Numbered from the stretch's first letter, positions 1 through 6,500 are shown. The stretch: DNA of 7,928 bases from Planctomycetaceae bacterium TMED10 (GCA_002168195.1 NHBP01000114.1:1-7928); one strand, 5' to 3'. Notes: generated from the sequence alone by a model not told the origin. A program made the numbers and translations.

Positions 1-1119
1 GATCTTTTCCCCTTGCGCGCCTTGCCAGTTGAGTTCTCCCATCCACCAAAAGGTTACATAGCCCTGTTTGTCGATCAAATACACGGTCGGCCACATCGTA
101 TTGCCCCAGGCCTTCCAGTTGCGGAGTTGATTATCGAGCAGCACTGGAAAGTCGAAACCGGCTTCTTGCATCTTTTGCCGCACGTTGGCGACATTGTGCT
201 CCGGTGCGGTCTCCGGAGTGTGGATGCCGATCATGACCATGCCCCGATCTTTAAAATCTTTTTGCCAGCCCCTGTACCAGGGGTAATTGCGGATGCAGTT
301 GATTCATCCGTAGGTCATGAAGTGCAGCACGATCACCTTGCCGTGGAGGTCTTGCATCGTGAGAGCGGGCGTGTTGAGCCAACCGTGTGCGGAGTGGAGT
401 CGGGGCGCCCTGAACTTGATGTCGCCCAGATTTGCGGTGTTGAAAGATTCACCTGCCAGGCTGTTCCATTTTTGCTGCTGCGATTCTTCCAGGATGGCAG
501 CAATATTTTGATCGGCTTGTTTCTCGATCGCCTGAAGTTCCGCCTGGAGGCGATTCCCCGGTTCACCCTTCGATTTCTTTGCTTGCCGTTCGCTGCGACT
601 TTTTTTTGCCGTCTCGATCACCTTGGCAATCTGTTGCAGTTGCGCATCGGTCAGTTGCAACGCATGGTGAATATCGGCTGTAAGCAGGGATTCGATTCCC
701 TGGACGCGGATGACGATCTGATTCAATCGCTGCTGCTGCTCGGGGCTGAGGATCTTATTTACTTCGGGTCGCGTCTCAGAGATTAGTCGTGCGAGTGCCG
801 CCGCATTTTCGGCAGGCTCGAGCGGTCGTATCTTCCAGAGTCGGCTGTCCACCGCGTCGGTCAGTTGACGCACCGCGTGGGTCTGCTTGTCGGTAAGGCA
901 AAGCGATTGCTGCACGAACGGATCGCGGATGAGCACCAAGTAGGGATTGGTGACAACCGACAGACTCGTAGCAGAGGCTTTTTTTTCACTCGCGTCTGGC
1001 CGATTCGCCGACTCTTCAGCGGTTGCCGCACCGCACCGCAGTAAACTGCCCGTGGTTGCAAGCAGCACGACGGCAACGAGCGGCAGCAGAAGCCGCGAAA
1101 ACCAGGAGACCGGTATCAT
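1..1119 (-). CDS. Predicted selenoprotein: exported TlpA/redoxin-like thioredoxin-fold protein with a UxxC active site (C-terminus beyond window)
   Basis: This probably acts as an extracytoplasmic thiol-disulfide (selenol) oxidoreductase. Residues 1-35 form a signal peptide, with a hydrophobic core from L10 to L27 and a likely cut after ATA. Residues 58-225 are helical, charged and Gln-rich, with LTxxQ-like motifs (LTDKQ at 75, LSPEQ at 124, LTDAQ at 156) resembling Spy/CpxP-type repeats. A redoxin domain begins near 236; its strand VIVLHFMTYG ends at G271. The next codon is TGA (304-306), then INCIRNYPWY. Related TlpA/DipZ-type proteins carry CINCxR here, so the TGA replaces the first active-site Cys (U272, with C275). 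The frame stays open to base 1, giving 101 more codons with typical fold features (MVMIGIHTPE, FPVLLDN, a probable cis-Pro WPT at 343-345, VYLIDKQGYV). Length seen is 373 residues, incomplete. The ATG at 1119 has only a weak, distant AGGA. A nonsense mutation or sequencing error is the alternative, but the exact Cys position and the hairpin that follows argue for selenocysteine. Family is confident; Sec decoding is strong inference. Confidence 0.85.
269..283 (-). promoter_or_regulatory. SECIS-like hairpin just downstream of the UGA
   Basis: In the minus-strand RNA, CCCCUG (283-278) pairs perfectly with CAGGGG (274-269) around the loop GUA (277-275). If the closing pairs open, the loop reads UGGUACA, which carries a GGU like the apical loop of the E. 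coli fdhF SECIS. The loop starts 26 nt after the UGA, inside the roughly 16-37 nt spacing known for bacterial SECIS elements. The hairpin lies within the codons for YPWYRG, where the Arg is encoded by AGG, which completes the stem. A 6-bp GC-rich stem can occur by chance, so position is the main support. Confidence 0.7.
304..306 (-). other. In-frame UGA predicted to encode selenocysteine (U272)
   Basis: The TGA follows HFMTYG and precedes INCIRNYP in one continuous frame. It occupies the first cysteine position of a CxxC redox motif, the commonest site for Sec in thioredoxin-fold selenoproteins. No other stop interrupts this frame between 1119 and 1. Confidence 0.82.
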
Positions 1120-1201
1120 TTTAGTTTTTTACGATTCCTGCTCGGTGGTAGGCGTGGCCGTCATCATCCACAACGGACTTTACAATTTAACGAACCCCTT
1201 C

Positions 1202-1229
1202 ATTTTATGAAAACCGGACAATTGTGCAA
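1202..1229 (-). promoter_or_regulatory. Candidate sigma-70-like promoter for the selenoprotein gene
   Basis: Read on the minus strand there is TTGCAC (1229-1224), a 16-nt spacer, then TAAAAT (1207-1202; 5 of 6 with TATAAT). A start near 1195 would leave a leader of about 75 nt before the ATG at 1119. The -35 box is weak (3 of 6), so this is tentative. Confidence 0.3.
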
Positions 1230-1314
1230 AACATCGAAGTTGACTCGGCGAAGCGGGGCCATGCGGCCACGATTTGTTGGCGGCGAAGTGGTAGCTTTAA
1301 AACAGCAAGAAATT

Positions 1315-1320
1315 TATAAT
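1315..1320 (+). promoter_or_regulatory. Candidate -10 box (TATAAT) for the DUF2237 gene
   Basis: A perfect TATAAT lies 48 nt upstream of the ATG at 1368 in the AT-rich part of the divergent intergenic region (1120-1367). No good -35 box is visible 16-18 nt upstream, so support is limited to the -10 match and its position. Confidence 0.35.
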
Positions 1321-1367
1321 CTCTGACGTATCATCTAAATTTCATCGTATCTTTGAGCGGGGCAAGC

Positions 1368-1751
1368 ATGGCGGAACAAAAAAATGTGCTGGGAGGTCCA
1401 TTGCAAGTCTGCTGCACTTCTCCCATGGCAGGATATTATCGGGACGGTAGTTGCAGAGTCGCGGCCGGAATGGAAGCGAGAAATACCCTTTGCGCGGAGG
1501 TAACCGAAGATTTCCTGGAGTTTACTCGCCTACGCGGCAACGATCTGCTAACCCCGAATGCGGAGTTGGATTTTCCCGGACTCAAGCCGGGCGATCGGTA
1601 TTGTCTGTGTCCACGCAATTGGAACGAGGCATTCAAAGCAGGTGTGGCACCACCGGTTGTCCTCGAGGCTACGCATCTGGATACCTTGGAGTCGATTGAC
1701 CTCGATGATCTACAGGCGCACGCGATCGACGGTAAAGCAAATATCCAATAG
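1368..1751 (+). CDS. DUF2237 family protein (COG3651-like)
   Basis: A 127-residue protein matching the widespread DUF2237 family, whose biochemical role is not known. Family hallmarks are NVLGGPL at 6-12, the Cys pair C15-C16, GYYRDGSC at 22-29, RGNDL at 56-60, FPGLKPGDRYCLC at 69-81, W85, and APPVVLEATH at 94-103. It has six cysteines (15, 16, 29, 42, 79, 81); the CC and CLC pairs suggest metal binding or disulfides, but that is inference. There is no signal peptide or membrane segment, so it is probably cytoplasmic. An upstream in-frame TTG at 1353 would add five residues; the ATG at 1368 is preferred because members of the family begin a few residues before NVLG. The last 83 bases overlap, antisense, the C-terminal tail of the PEP-CTERM gene. 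It is divergent from the selenoprotein gene. Confidence 0.9.
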   Translation: MAEQKNVLGGPLQVCCTSPMAGYYRDGSCRVAAGMEARNTLCAEVTEDFLEFTRLRGNDLLTPNAELDFPGLKPGDRYCLCPRNWNEAFKAGVAPPVVLEATHLDTLESIDLDDLQAHAIDGKANIQ

Positions 1752-2430
1752 GGATGGTCGATTCATACGAACGCCGTCTGCTTCTACGCATCCAGCCGAA
1801 AAGAAAACCGACTGTCGCAAGCAGTAAAGTCGATGGTTCGGGGGACGGGTTCGGTGATAGGTCCAGTGTGCCACTCCAAGAGATTGCTCGGCCAGTCTGG
1901 GTCATTGAAAAGCGGAGACTGGCAGGGTCCCCGCCGGCCGGCGTATGATTCGCATAGGCGATTGCTCCGGAAACCGAGCTATTGTCGAAAAGCCCTAAGA
2001 CATGGACGTCAACGAAATAGTCACTGCGGGATATCATCTGGCTGGAATTTGCGGTGAATATCCCGTAATCCGCGGATCCGAATACGAGTGTAGAGAGATT
2101 GTTCAGATCAAGCTCCCAGACGGGCAAACTGATAGAAGAAAAAAAAGGGACCGCTGCGAAGTCACCTGTGCCGGGGTTGGCGAACAAATGGTGGATATTG
2201 AACTCGTCGGTGTTCGAAAGTGTAATGCCCGGATCAACGAACAGGCCAGCCGAGCCGAGCGGATCGGAGCCGTAAAAAGAATCCGCTCTCGCAACAGTCA
2301 CCTCACCAGCGAGTAGCACAGCAATGAGTGTGATGAGCTGCGCGATGCGTACACATCTTCCCCCGTGCGTTTGAGGGCCGAGCCGTTTCGGGAGTTTGCG
2401 AGTCGCTGTCTCGACTGTCGCGGTTTGCAT
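1669..2430 (-). CDS. PEP-CTERM sorting-domain protein with an atypical C-terminal extension
   Basis: An exported protein of the PEP-CTERM/exosortase system, in which the C-terminal signal is recognised and processed by an exosortase and the protein is moved to the cell surface. From the ATG at 2430 it has 253 residues: a basic N-terminal stretch, a hydrophobic segment IAQLITLIAVLLAG ending near VARADS (signal peptide), and a middle region rich in Ser, Asn, Gly and aromatic residues that looks like a beta-sandwich of unknown function. The sorting domain is at about 197-220: PEPST, a hydrophobic helix (LLLATVGFLFGW), then MRRSRRR. Normally such proteins end within a few residues of the Arg cluster; this one continues for 33 residues, all but a few codons of them antisense to the DUF2237 gene. 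The start is uncertain: a GTG at 2505 would lengthen it to 278 residues, and ATG 2475 is also possible. AAGGCGG lies directly before ATG 2430. Sorting call is strong; function of the mature part is unknown. Confidence 0.8.
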   Translation of the reverse strand: MQTATVETATRKLPKRLGPQTHGGRCVRIAQLITLIAVLLAGEVTVARADSFYGSDPLGSAGLFVDPGITLSNTDEFNIHHLFANPGTGDFAAVPFFSSISLPVWELDLNNLSTLVFGSADYGIFTANSSQMISRSDYFVDVHVLGLFDNSSVSGAIAYANHTPAGGDPASLRFSMTQTGRAISWSGTLDLSPNPSPEPSTLLLATVGFLFGWMRRSRRRSYESTIPIGYLLYRRSRAPVDHRGQSTPRYPDA

Positions 2431-2618
2431 CCGCCTTGATCGCAAAACGATTTTTGCGCAACCCCATGGATGCATCTTACTGAGTGTTTTGAAAAGCGAT
2501 TTCACTAGCGAATCCAGATGAGCTTTAGCAGGGGAGAGGTGGGCTTGGTGAGAGAGGTTCTCTGGCGTGACTTGCCTGTCCGAAGCTCACTCTAGCCACA
2601 AATTGTACAACTGTTGGC

Positions 2619-2676
2619 AACCTCAGTTTCCATTCGCAGTCGTTCGTAGCCGATCAGTGAGGTTAACCTCAGTTTC
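2619..2676 (+). repeat. 12-bp direct repeat, two exact copies
   Basis: AACCTCAGTTTC occurs at 2619-2630 and again at 2665-2676, a 46-bp offset. The second copy includes the right half of the perfect palindrome, so the repeat extends the shared half-site by GTTTC. Confidence 0.6.
2658..2671. promoter_or_regulatory. Perfect 14-bp palindrome, putative operator
   Basis: TGAGGTTAACCTCA is a perfect inverted repeat with no spacer. A second copy (2698-2711) matches 12 of 14 bases, and a degenerate one (2612-2625) matches 10 of 14. It lies about 180 bp upstream of the regulator start at 2842. Perfect two-fold symmetry plus recurrence suggests a dimeric DNA-binding protein; which one is unknown. Confidence 0.5.
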
Positions 2677-2697
2677 TTCACATGCAATTTCATGCGC

Positions 2698-2711
2698 TGC
2701 GGTTGACCTCA
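2698..2711. promoter_or_regulatory. Second copy of the palindromic site
   Basis: TGCGGTTGACCTCA matches the perfect palindrome at 2658-2671 at 12 of 14 positions. It starts exactly 40 bp further on, about four helical turns, so two dimers would sit on the same DNA face. Confidence 0.42.
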
Positions 2712-2841
2712 TTACATTTTCATGGCTTAATAGATTCTTGCTTTTGGTAGTCGCGATTGGCGGGTCGCATGAAACTAAGCACACCGTCTGCTTAGCCGTC
2801 ATGTTGTGTTGTAATTTCCAGAATACATGACGTGATCAAAA

Positions 2842-3423
2842 ATGCTGGTATACTTTACGGATAAAAGCGGAACCATTCTTTGGCTCTCGGACGTGCACCC
2901 GGACCACCGGCAGTCGGGGATATGCCCCGGAGATTTCGTCGGGACGAATCTATTCGATGAAACGCATATGGTGATCACGAGTGGTAAGGATCAACTGAGA
3001 TACGCCTTCGAAAGTTGTGCCCAGTCCGGCGAGACTGTCCAATGCGAAATCTGCGCGGAGGTTGCCAGCACTGTGGGAAGATGGCTGCTGAAGCTTGATC
3101 GAATTGAAGAGAATCGAATTGCCATCCGCTCTTGCAGTTTGCCTTACGCACTCCATGATCTCTCCAGCCGCGCAAATCAAGTCATGGGGTTGATTTCAGA
3201 CGGGCTCAACAGCGTCCAGATCGCCCGTCGTCTGGGAATCACATTATCGGCGGTTGAAAAACATCGCAGTAAAATCAAAAAAATCCTAAGATTAGGTGAT
3301 GAGCAGCAACTGCCCGTGGTAGCTCGCCACCTGATTGATCAAAGCGGGTATTTCTTCGATACCGTCAATCCGACAGACGCGGGATTCTGTTGTGCAAGTT
3401 GTATGAACGAGGCGCACCAATAA
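2842..3423 (+). CDS. PAS-like sensor with C-terminal LuxR-type HTH, transcriptional regulator
   Basis: A 193-residue cytoplasmic regulator. Residues 1-100 look like a PAS-type sensory fold, with the opening strand VYFTDKSGTILWLSDV, FVGTNLFD near 32, and central and late strands to IAIRSCSLP. Residues 107-151 are a GerE/LuxR helix-turn-helix (LSSRANQVMGLISDG, then NSVQIARRLGITLSAVEKHRSKI), which binds DNA. It lacks a phosphoacceptor receiver domain. It has eight cysteines, including two CxxC pairs (68-71 and 184-187, the latter preceded by C183) and a Cys-rich C-terminal tail, which may sense redox state or bind a metal or cofactor; this is inference. The ATG at 2842 has no clear Shine-Dalgarno. 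A transporter gene follows 45 bp later on the same strand, so this protein plausibly regulates that gene and possibly the divergent PEP-CTERM gene across the palindromic sites. The HTH is certain; the PAS call is moderate. Confidence 0.82.
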   Translation: MLVYFTDKSGTILWLSDVHPDHRQSGICPGDFVGTNLFDETHMVITSGKDQLRYAFESCAQSGETVQCEICAEVASTVGRWLLKLDRIEENRIAIRSCSLPYALHDLSSRANQVMGLISDGLNSVQIARRLGITLSAVEKHRSKIKKILRLGDEQQLPVVARHLIDQSGYFFDTVNPTDAGFCCASCMNEAHQ

Positions 3424-3429
3424 ATCAAT

Positions 3430-3445
3430 CGATTGTGTACAATCG
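3430..3445. promoter_or_regulatory. 16-bp inverted repeat between regulator and transporter
   Basis: CGATTGT and ACAATCG are perfect 7-bp arms around a 2-bp centre (GT), just after the regulator stop codon and 23 bp before the transporter ATG. A 2-nt loop would make a poor RNA hairpin and no T-run follows directly, so a protein-binding site fits better than a terminator. A related TTGTACAA core occurs upstream of the regulator at 2603-2610. Confidence 0.4.
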
Positions 3446-3468
3446 AGATTTTGGAATGTAGCGTCATA

Positions 3469-4629
3469 ATGTCTGCAACCGATTCCCAAACCATGTTGCT
3501 CGTTGCCACCGCCGCCGGCCTCTTTCTGGGCGGACTGTGCGCGGCGGTCATCGGTAGCATCAAACTGCCGATGTCGCGGCGATTGGGAATGGACGAGGGT
3601 CGCGTCGGAGTGCTCGTCGCCTCATTCAGCATCACTTTCTTGCCGGTGGTAATTATCAGTGGTTGGATGATCGATTCACTCGGTGTCCGCCTCGTCCTCC
3701 TCTTTGCACTGATCGGTGTGGCTATCGGCTTAACACTACTCGCCTTCGCGGGGAAATTTTTTCAGGCCATCTGCGCAGCAATCTTTTTGAGCGTGGCCTG
3801 GAGTACGCTGATCAATGTGGTTCACGTGATGATCCCGATCGCGTTTCCTGGTTCAATCGTGACCGGCACGAATGTGGCCGATGTATTCTTCTCGCTCGGC
3901 GCGCTGACCACACCGCTGCTGGCCGCACAGATGGTCCGCGGCGAAACATATCGCGGACTCCTGTTTTTGATCGCCATCGTTGCAACCTTTGCCGGGAGTT
4001 TTTGTCTGCTTCTGCCCGCTGCGACGATGGTACCAGAGGTCGAGGCGCCAGCCGATGGGATGTCGTTTCTTCAGCACCCGCGCATTTGGCTCTGCGGCGT
4101 TGCCCTCTGTCTGTTCGGGCCGATCGAAACCACGTTTGCGACGTGGACCAGTTCCTATCTGGTTGAAAAAGGTTATAGCGATCGGTTCGGAACGCGGATG
4201 ATCTCTGGTTTCTGGGGTGCAAGTATGATCAGCCGCCTGGTCGTTGCTTTTGTGCTACCGCTCTTATGGTTTACCACCAAAGAAACCTCGATCGTGCTGA
4301 TCCTTTCGGTCGTGGCGACGCTCGTGACGCTGCTGATTGTGATCGTGCCTGCTCGCCGTGCAGCGCCCTGGTTGGTCATGGCCGCGGGGCTCGCATGCGG
4401 ACCGCTGTTTCCCACGGTGCTGGCTATTCTGTTTCTCGGTTTCGATCCTTCGATGCATGGTCGCGCGCTGGGAACCACCCTGGCGATCGGCAATCTCGGC
4501 TATACGCTCACGCCGCTGATTGTGGGGCTGGTAGCACGTAAGACGACCGTGCAGCGAAGTTTTATCGTGCTCACATTCTCGGGAATTGGTCTAATAGCGG
4601 TATCGATTGCGCTTTTGCTGCACGTGTAA
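3469..4629 (+). CDS. Major facilitator superfamily transporter, substrate unknown
   Basis: A 386-residue inner-membrane secondary transporter with about 12 hydrophobic segments, the usual size for the family. The first segment follows a very short N-terminus (LLVATAAGLFLGGLCAAVIG). The loop between helices 2 and 3 carries motif A: G65, D69, G72 and R74 in GWMIDSLGVR. The central loop near residues 185-200 (VPEVEAPADGMSFLQHP) separates two six-helix halves, and the second half opens with WLCGVALCLFGPIETTFATW. I cannot assign a substrate; sugar or other organic-solute carriers with similar halves are possible. An in-frame TTG at 3433 would add 12 polar residues and overlap the palindrome, so the ATG at 3469 is chosen; its ribosome site is weak (GGAA). 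It lies 45 bp behind the LuxR-type gene and ends 12 bp from the convergent cysteine desulfurase gene, with no obvious terminator between. Confidence 0.88.
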   Translation: MSATDSQTMLLVATAAGLFLGGLCAAVIGSIKLPMSRRLGMDEGRVGVLVASFSITFLPVVIISGWMIDSLGVRLVLLFALIGVAIGLTLLAFAGKFFQAICAAIFLSVAWSTLINVVHVMIPIAFPGSIVTGTNVADVFFSLGALTTPLLAAQMVRGETYRGLLFLIAIVATFAGSFCLLLPAATMVPEVEAPADGMSFLQHPRIWLCGVALCLFGPIETTFATWTSSYLVEKGYSDRFGTRMISGFWGASMISRLVVAFVLPLLWFTTKETSIVLILSVVATLVTLLIVIVPARRAAPWLVMAAGLACGPLFPTVLAILFLGFDPSMHGRALGTTLAIGNLGYTLTPLIVGLVARKTTVQRSFIVLTFSGIGLIAVSIALLLHV

Positions 4630-4641
4630 CGCGCAAGGCCG

Positions 4642-5853
4642 CTACTGACCAGTCATGGAACTCATGGCCCGTAATCGCTTGACGGACTCGGCCAGAATCT
4701 TGATCGTCGCGTCGATCTCCGACTCAGTCGTAAAACGGCCCAAACCAAATCGCAGGCTGCTGCGCACTGCGTCGTCGTTAAGTCCAAGTGCCTTAAGCAC
4801 GTGGCTCGGCGCTGGCTCGGCAGCCGTGCACGCACTTCCGGCGCTCAGTGCCACCTGGCCGCCGGTGCTGAGCATCAGTGATTCACCATCCACGTACCGA
4901 AACTGCACATTCAAGTTGCCGGCCAGCCGCATACTTGGATCACCCAGCGGTGGACCATTGAGCACGACCCCCTCAATCTGCTCCTGCAATCCGCCAAACA
5001 ATCGGTTACGGAGGCGATCGAGCCGAGAGGTCTCGGTAGAAAGTTCCTCGTTTGCCAGTTCCATCGCCCGAGCCAGCCCTACAATGCCCGGTACGTTGAG
5101 TGTGCCGCTTCGCAGACCACGCTGATGCCTGCCGCCGAAGAGTTGGGCAGTGATGGGGGCTTTGCCCCGCTGTCGCCGCGTTACTAAAACACCAACGCCT
5201 CGGGGACCATACAGCTTGTGGCCGGAAAAACTCACAAGATCAATACCCAGCATTTTAATATCCAGTGGCATTTTACCGACCGCCTGCGCCGCGTCGGTAT
5301 GCAGCAGGATATTCCGACTTTTGCAGAGGCCCGCGATTTGCTCAAGCGGTTGAATCACGCCGATTTCATTGTTGGCGAGCATCACCGAAACCAGTGACGT
5401 TTCGTCACGCAGTGCCGCCTCGAGCGCTGCGATGTCAATCCGCCCTGCATCCGGCGAGGCCTGCCCGGCGACCGGCACCAGCGTGACCTTCCAGCCATCT
5501 TTGGCTAATTCTGCGAGTGGGTCGAGTACCGCGCGGTGCTCGGTTGCCACGCTCACGATGTGTCCGGCCTCTTTTTTTCTCCGCCGGGTGTGATAGGCCG
5601 CAGCGCCGAGCAAGGCCAGGTTATTACTTTCAGTCGCGCCGCTCGTAAAGACAATTTCATTGGCTTGCACACCGAGTAGACCCGAAATGGTCGCCGTTGC
5701 CCTTTCGACCGCCTCGGCTGCTTCGGTTCCGAACGGATGCGTGATGCTGCCAGCGTTGCCGTAATGCTCGCTCAGATAGGGCAGCATGGCTTCAATCACC
5801 CGCGGATCGACGCGGGTGGTCGATTGATTATCGAGGTAAATCCGCTCGCTCAC
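4642..5853 (-). CDS. iscS: Cysteine desulfurase, class I (IscS/NifS-like)
   Basis: A PLP enzyme that removes sulfur from L-cysteine to give alanine and an enzyme persulfide, supplying Fe-S cluster assembly and tRNA thiolation in the cytoplasm. The 403 residues cover the whole family length. Visible features are YLDNQSTT at 6-13, GNAGSITHPFG at 32-42, FTSGATESNN at 69-78, catalytic H106 in ATEHRAVLD, D187 in HTDAAQ (pairs with the pyridine nitrogen), the PLP lysine K213 in SGHKLYGP, RSGTLN at 268-273, and the sulfur-carrying C342 in SAGSACTAAE, which is the class I arrangement. The end lacks the C-terminal tail that E. coli IscS uses to bind IscU, so NifS is an equally fair label. It starts with GTG at 5853, preceded by GGGGGA. 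It is the last gene of the leftward queA-Nudix-desulfurase set, 23 bp after the Nudix stop. Similar enzymes can supply selenium, but nothing here shows that role. Confidence 0.93.
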   Translation of the reverse strand: MSERIYLDNQSTTRVDPRVIEAMLPYLSEHYGNAGSITHPFGTEAAEAVERATATISGLLGVQANEIVFTSGATESNNLALLGAAAYHTRRRKKEAGHIVSVATEHRAVLDPLAELAKDGWKVTLVPVAGQASPDAGRIDIAALEAALRDETSLVSVMLANNEIGVIQPLEQIAGLCKSRNILLHTDAAQAVGKMPLDIKMLGIDLVSFSGHKLYGPRGVGVLVTRRQRGKAPITAQLFGGRHQRGLRSGTLNVPGIVGLARAMELANEELSTETSRLDRLRNRLFGGLQEQIEGVVLNGPPLGDPSMRLAGNLNVQFRYVDGESLMLSTGGQVALSAGSACTAAEPAPSHVLKALGLNDDAVRSSLRFGLGRFTTESEIDATIKILAESVKRLRAMSSMTGQ

Positions 5854-5876
5854 GTTTCCCCCGTTTTCGCTTGCCT

Positions 5877-6500
5877 TTACGAGTCTTGTGGTGCAAACAG
5901 GGCGCGAACACTAATTTGCGACCACGTTTCAAAGGCGTCCAGGTCGGCCACAATGTCGGCCACCGGCAAAAATCCTGCTGCGCAGATTTCGGCTTCGCGG
6001 GCGGCGACCTGCGGTGCCTCAAGGTCGAAGATGTGCAACACCCCCAGGTGGACCTGCCCGACAGGCGTGGCATCGTCGTTGATCAGCCCGACGCATGATT
6101 CAGTGTAGCTTGTGTCGATCGCAATTTCTTCGGCAAGTTCCCGCTGCATTCCTTCTCGATAAGGATCGCGATCCTCGCCCGCATCGGTGTGCGAAATGTG
6201 TCCGCCGATACCGACACTCTTTTTGGCGTGCAGTCGCGATTCACCCTGTCCGCTACCGCGGGTGTATTGAAACAGGTGAACCGTGCCCTCAGTGTCGGTG
6301 TAACGAAAGAGACAATACGGTATGAGTTGCTTGAACGAAGGGTCTTCTTCGACCGCATCCCGCGAGCGATACGACGTGTACTCTGGATGGAGCAACTCCT
6401 GAAGCAATTCAGTTTTTGCGGAAAAGCCTTGAAAGAGACCCAGGGCGTGGAATCGCTCGGTGGGGATGACCAGCACTTGTTCGGTTTGTACTTCGCTCAC
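5877..6500 (-). CDS. Nudix-fold hydrolase / phosphoesterase-like protein
   Basis: A 207-residue cytoplasmic protein of the Nudix superfamily, which typically cleaves nucleoside diphosphate-linked compounds; the substrate here is not predictable. The Nudix region is at about 97-128: GIGGHI, then an acidic stretch (TDAGEDRD), then the helix R120-E121-L122-A123-E124-E125-I126-A127-I128. This matches REUxEExGU except that Ala replaces the Gly, and Asp112 sits at the position of the usual upstream Glu, so the box is somewhat divergent. The metal-binding Glu residues are kept. GQVHLGVLH at 148-156 fits the strand after the box. The N-terminal 70 residues (VLVIPTERF, GLFQGF, a Tyr/Asp-rich stretch) form an extra domain. 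The GTG start at 6500 is chosen because a perfect AGGAGG lies 8 nt upstream; an earlier in-frame GTG at 6590 would overlap queA and place that ribosome site inside the gene. It sits 86 bp after queA and 23 bp before the desulfurase. Confidence 0.85.
   Translation of the reverse strand: MSEVQTEQVLVIPTERFHALGLFQGFSAKTELLQELLHPEYTSYRSRDAVEEDPSFKQLIPYCLFRYTDTEGTVHLFQYTRGSGQGESRLHAKKSVGIGGHISHTDAGEDRDPYREGMQRELAEEIAIDTSYTESCVGLINDDATPVGQVHLGVLHIFDLEAPQVAAREAEICAAGFLPVADIVADLDAFETWSQISVRALFAPQDS

Larger units (their letters stand above)
2506..2841. other. Divergent intergenic region with palindromic repeats
   Basis: This 336-bp stretch lies between the PEP-CTERM gene (leftward) and the LuxR-type regulator (rightward). 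I see no convincing gene in it. It holds a cluster of related palindromes (2612-2711), annotated separately, and a TTGTACAA palindrome at 2603-2610. No -35/-10 pair is clear enough to call in either direction. Confidence 0.6.

Noticed and set aside
1..303. Treating the left end as non-coding, with the minus-strand gene ending at the TGA at 304
   Set aside because: The frame remains open for 101 codons and clearly continues the thioredoxin fold, so a true stop directly before INC would remove the active site.
304..306. Simple nonsense mutation or pseudogene
   Set aside because: It cannot be excluded from one sequence, but there is no other damage to the frame, the stop is specifically UGA, it replaces exactly the first catalytic Cys, and a SECIS-like hairpin follows at the right distance.
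13..786. A 257-codon open frame on the plus strand
   Set aside because: It lies antisense to the selenoprotein gene, has no recognisable family, and its composition is that expected from the complement of a real coding frame.
3080..3125. ATCGAATTG repeated 15 bp apart inside the regulator gene
   Set aside because: It encodes similar residues (RIEENRI) within a normal protein segment and looks like chance rather than a regulatory repeat.
4630..4641. Bidirectional terminator between the convergent transporter and desulfurase genes
   Set aside because: The gap is only 12 bp and shows no stem-loop or T-run.
4642..5853. Cysteine desulfurase as a dedicated selenium supplier for the selenoprotein
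   Set aside because: The motifs are those of ordinary class I desulfurases, the gene is over 3.5 kb away and it groups with queA; nothing in the sequence links it to selenium.
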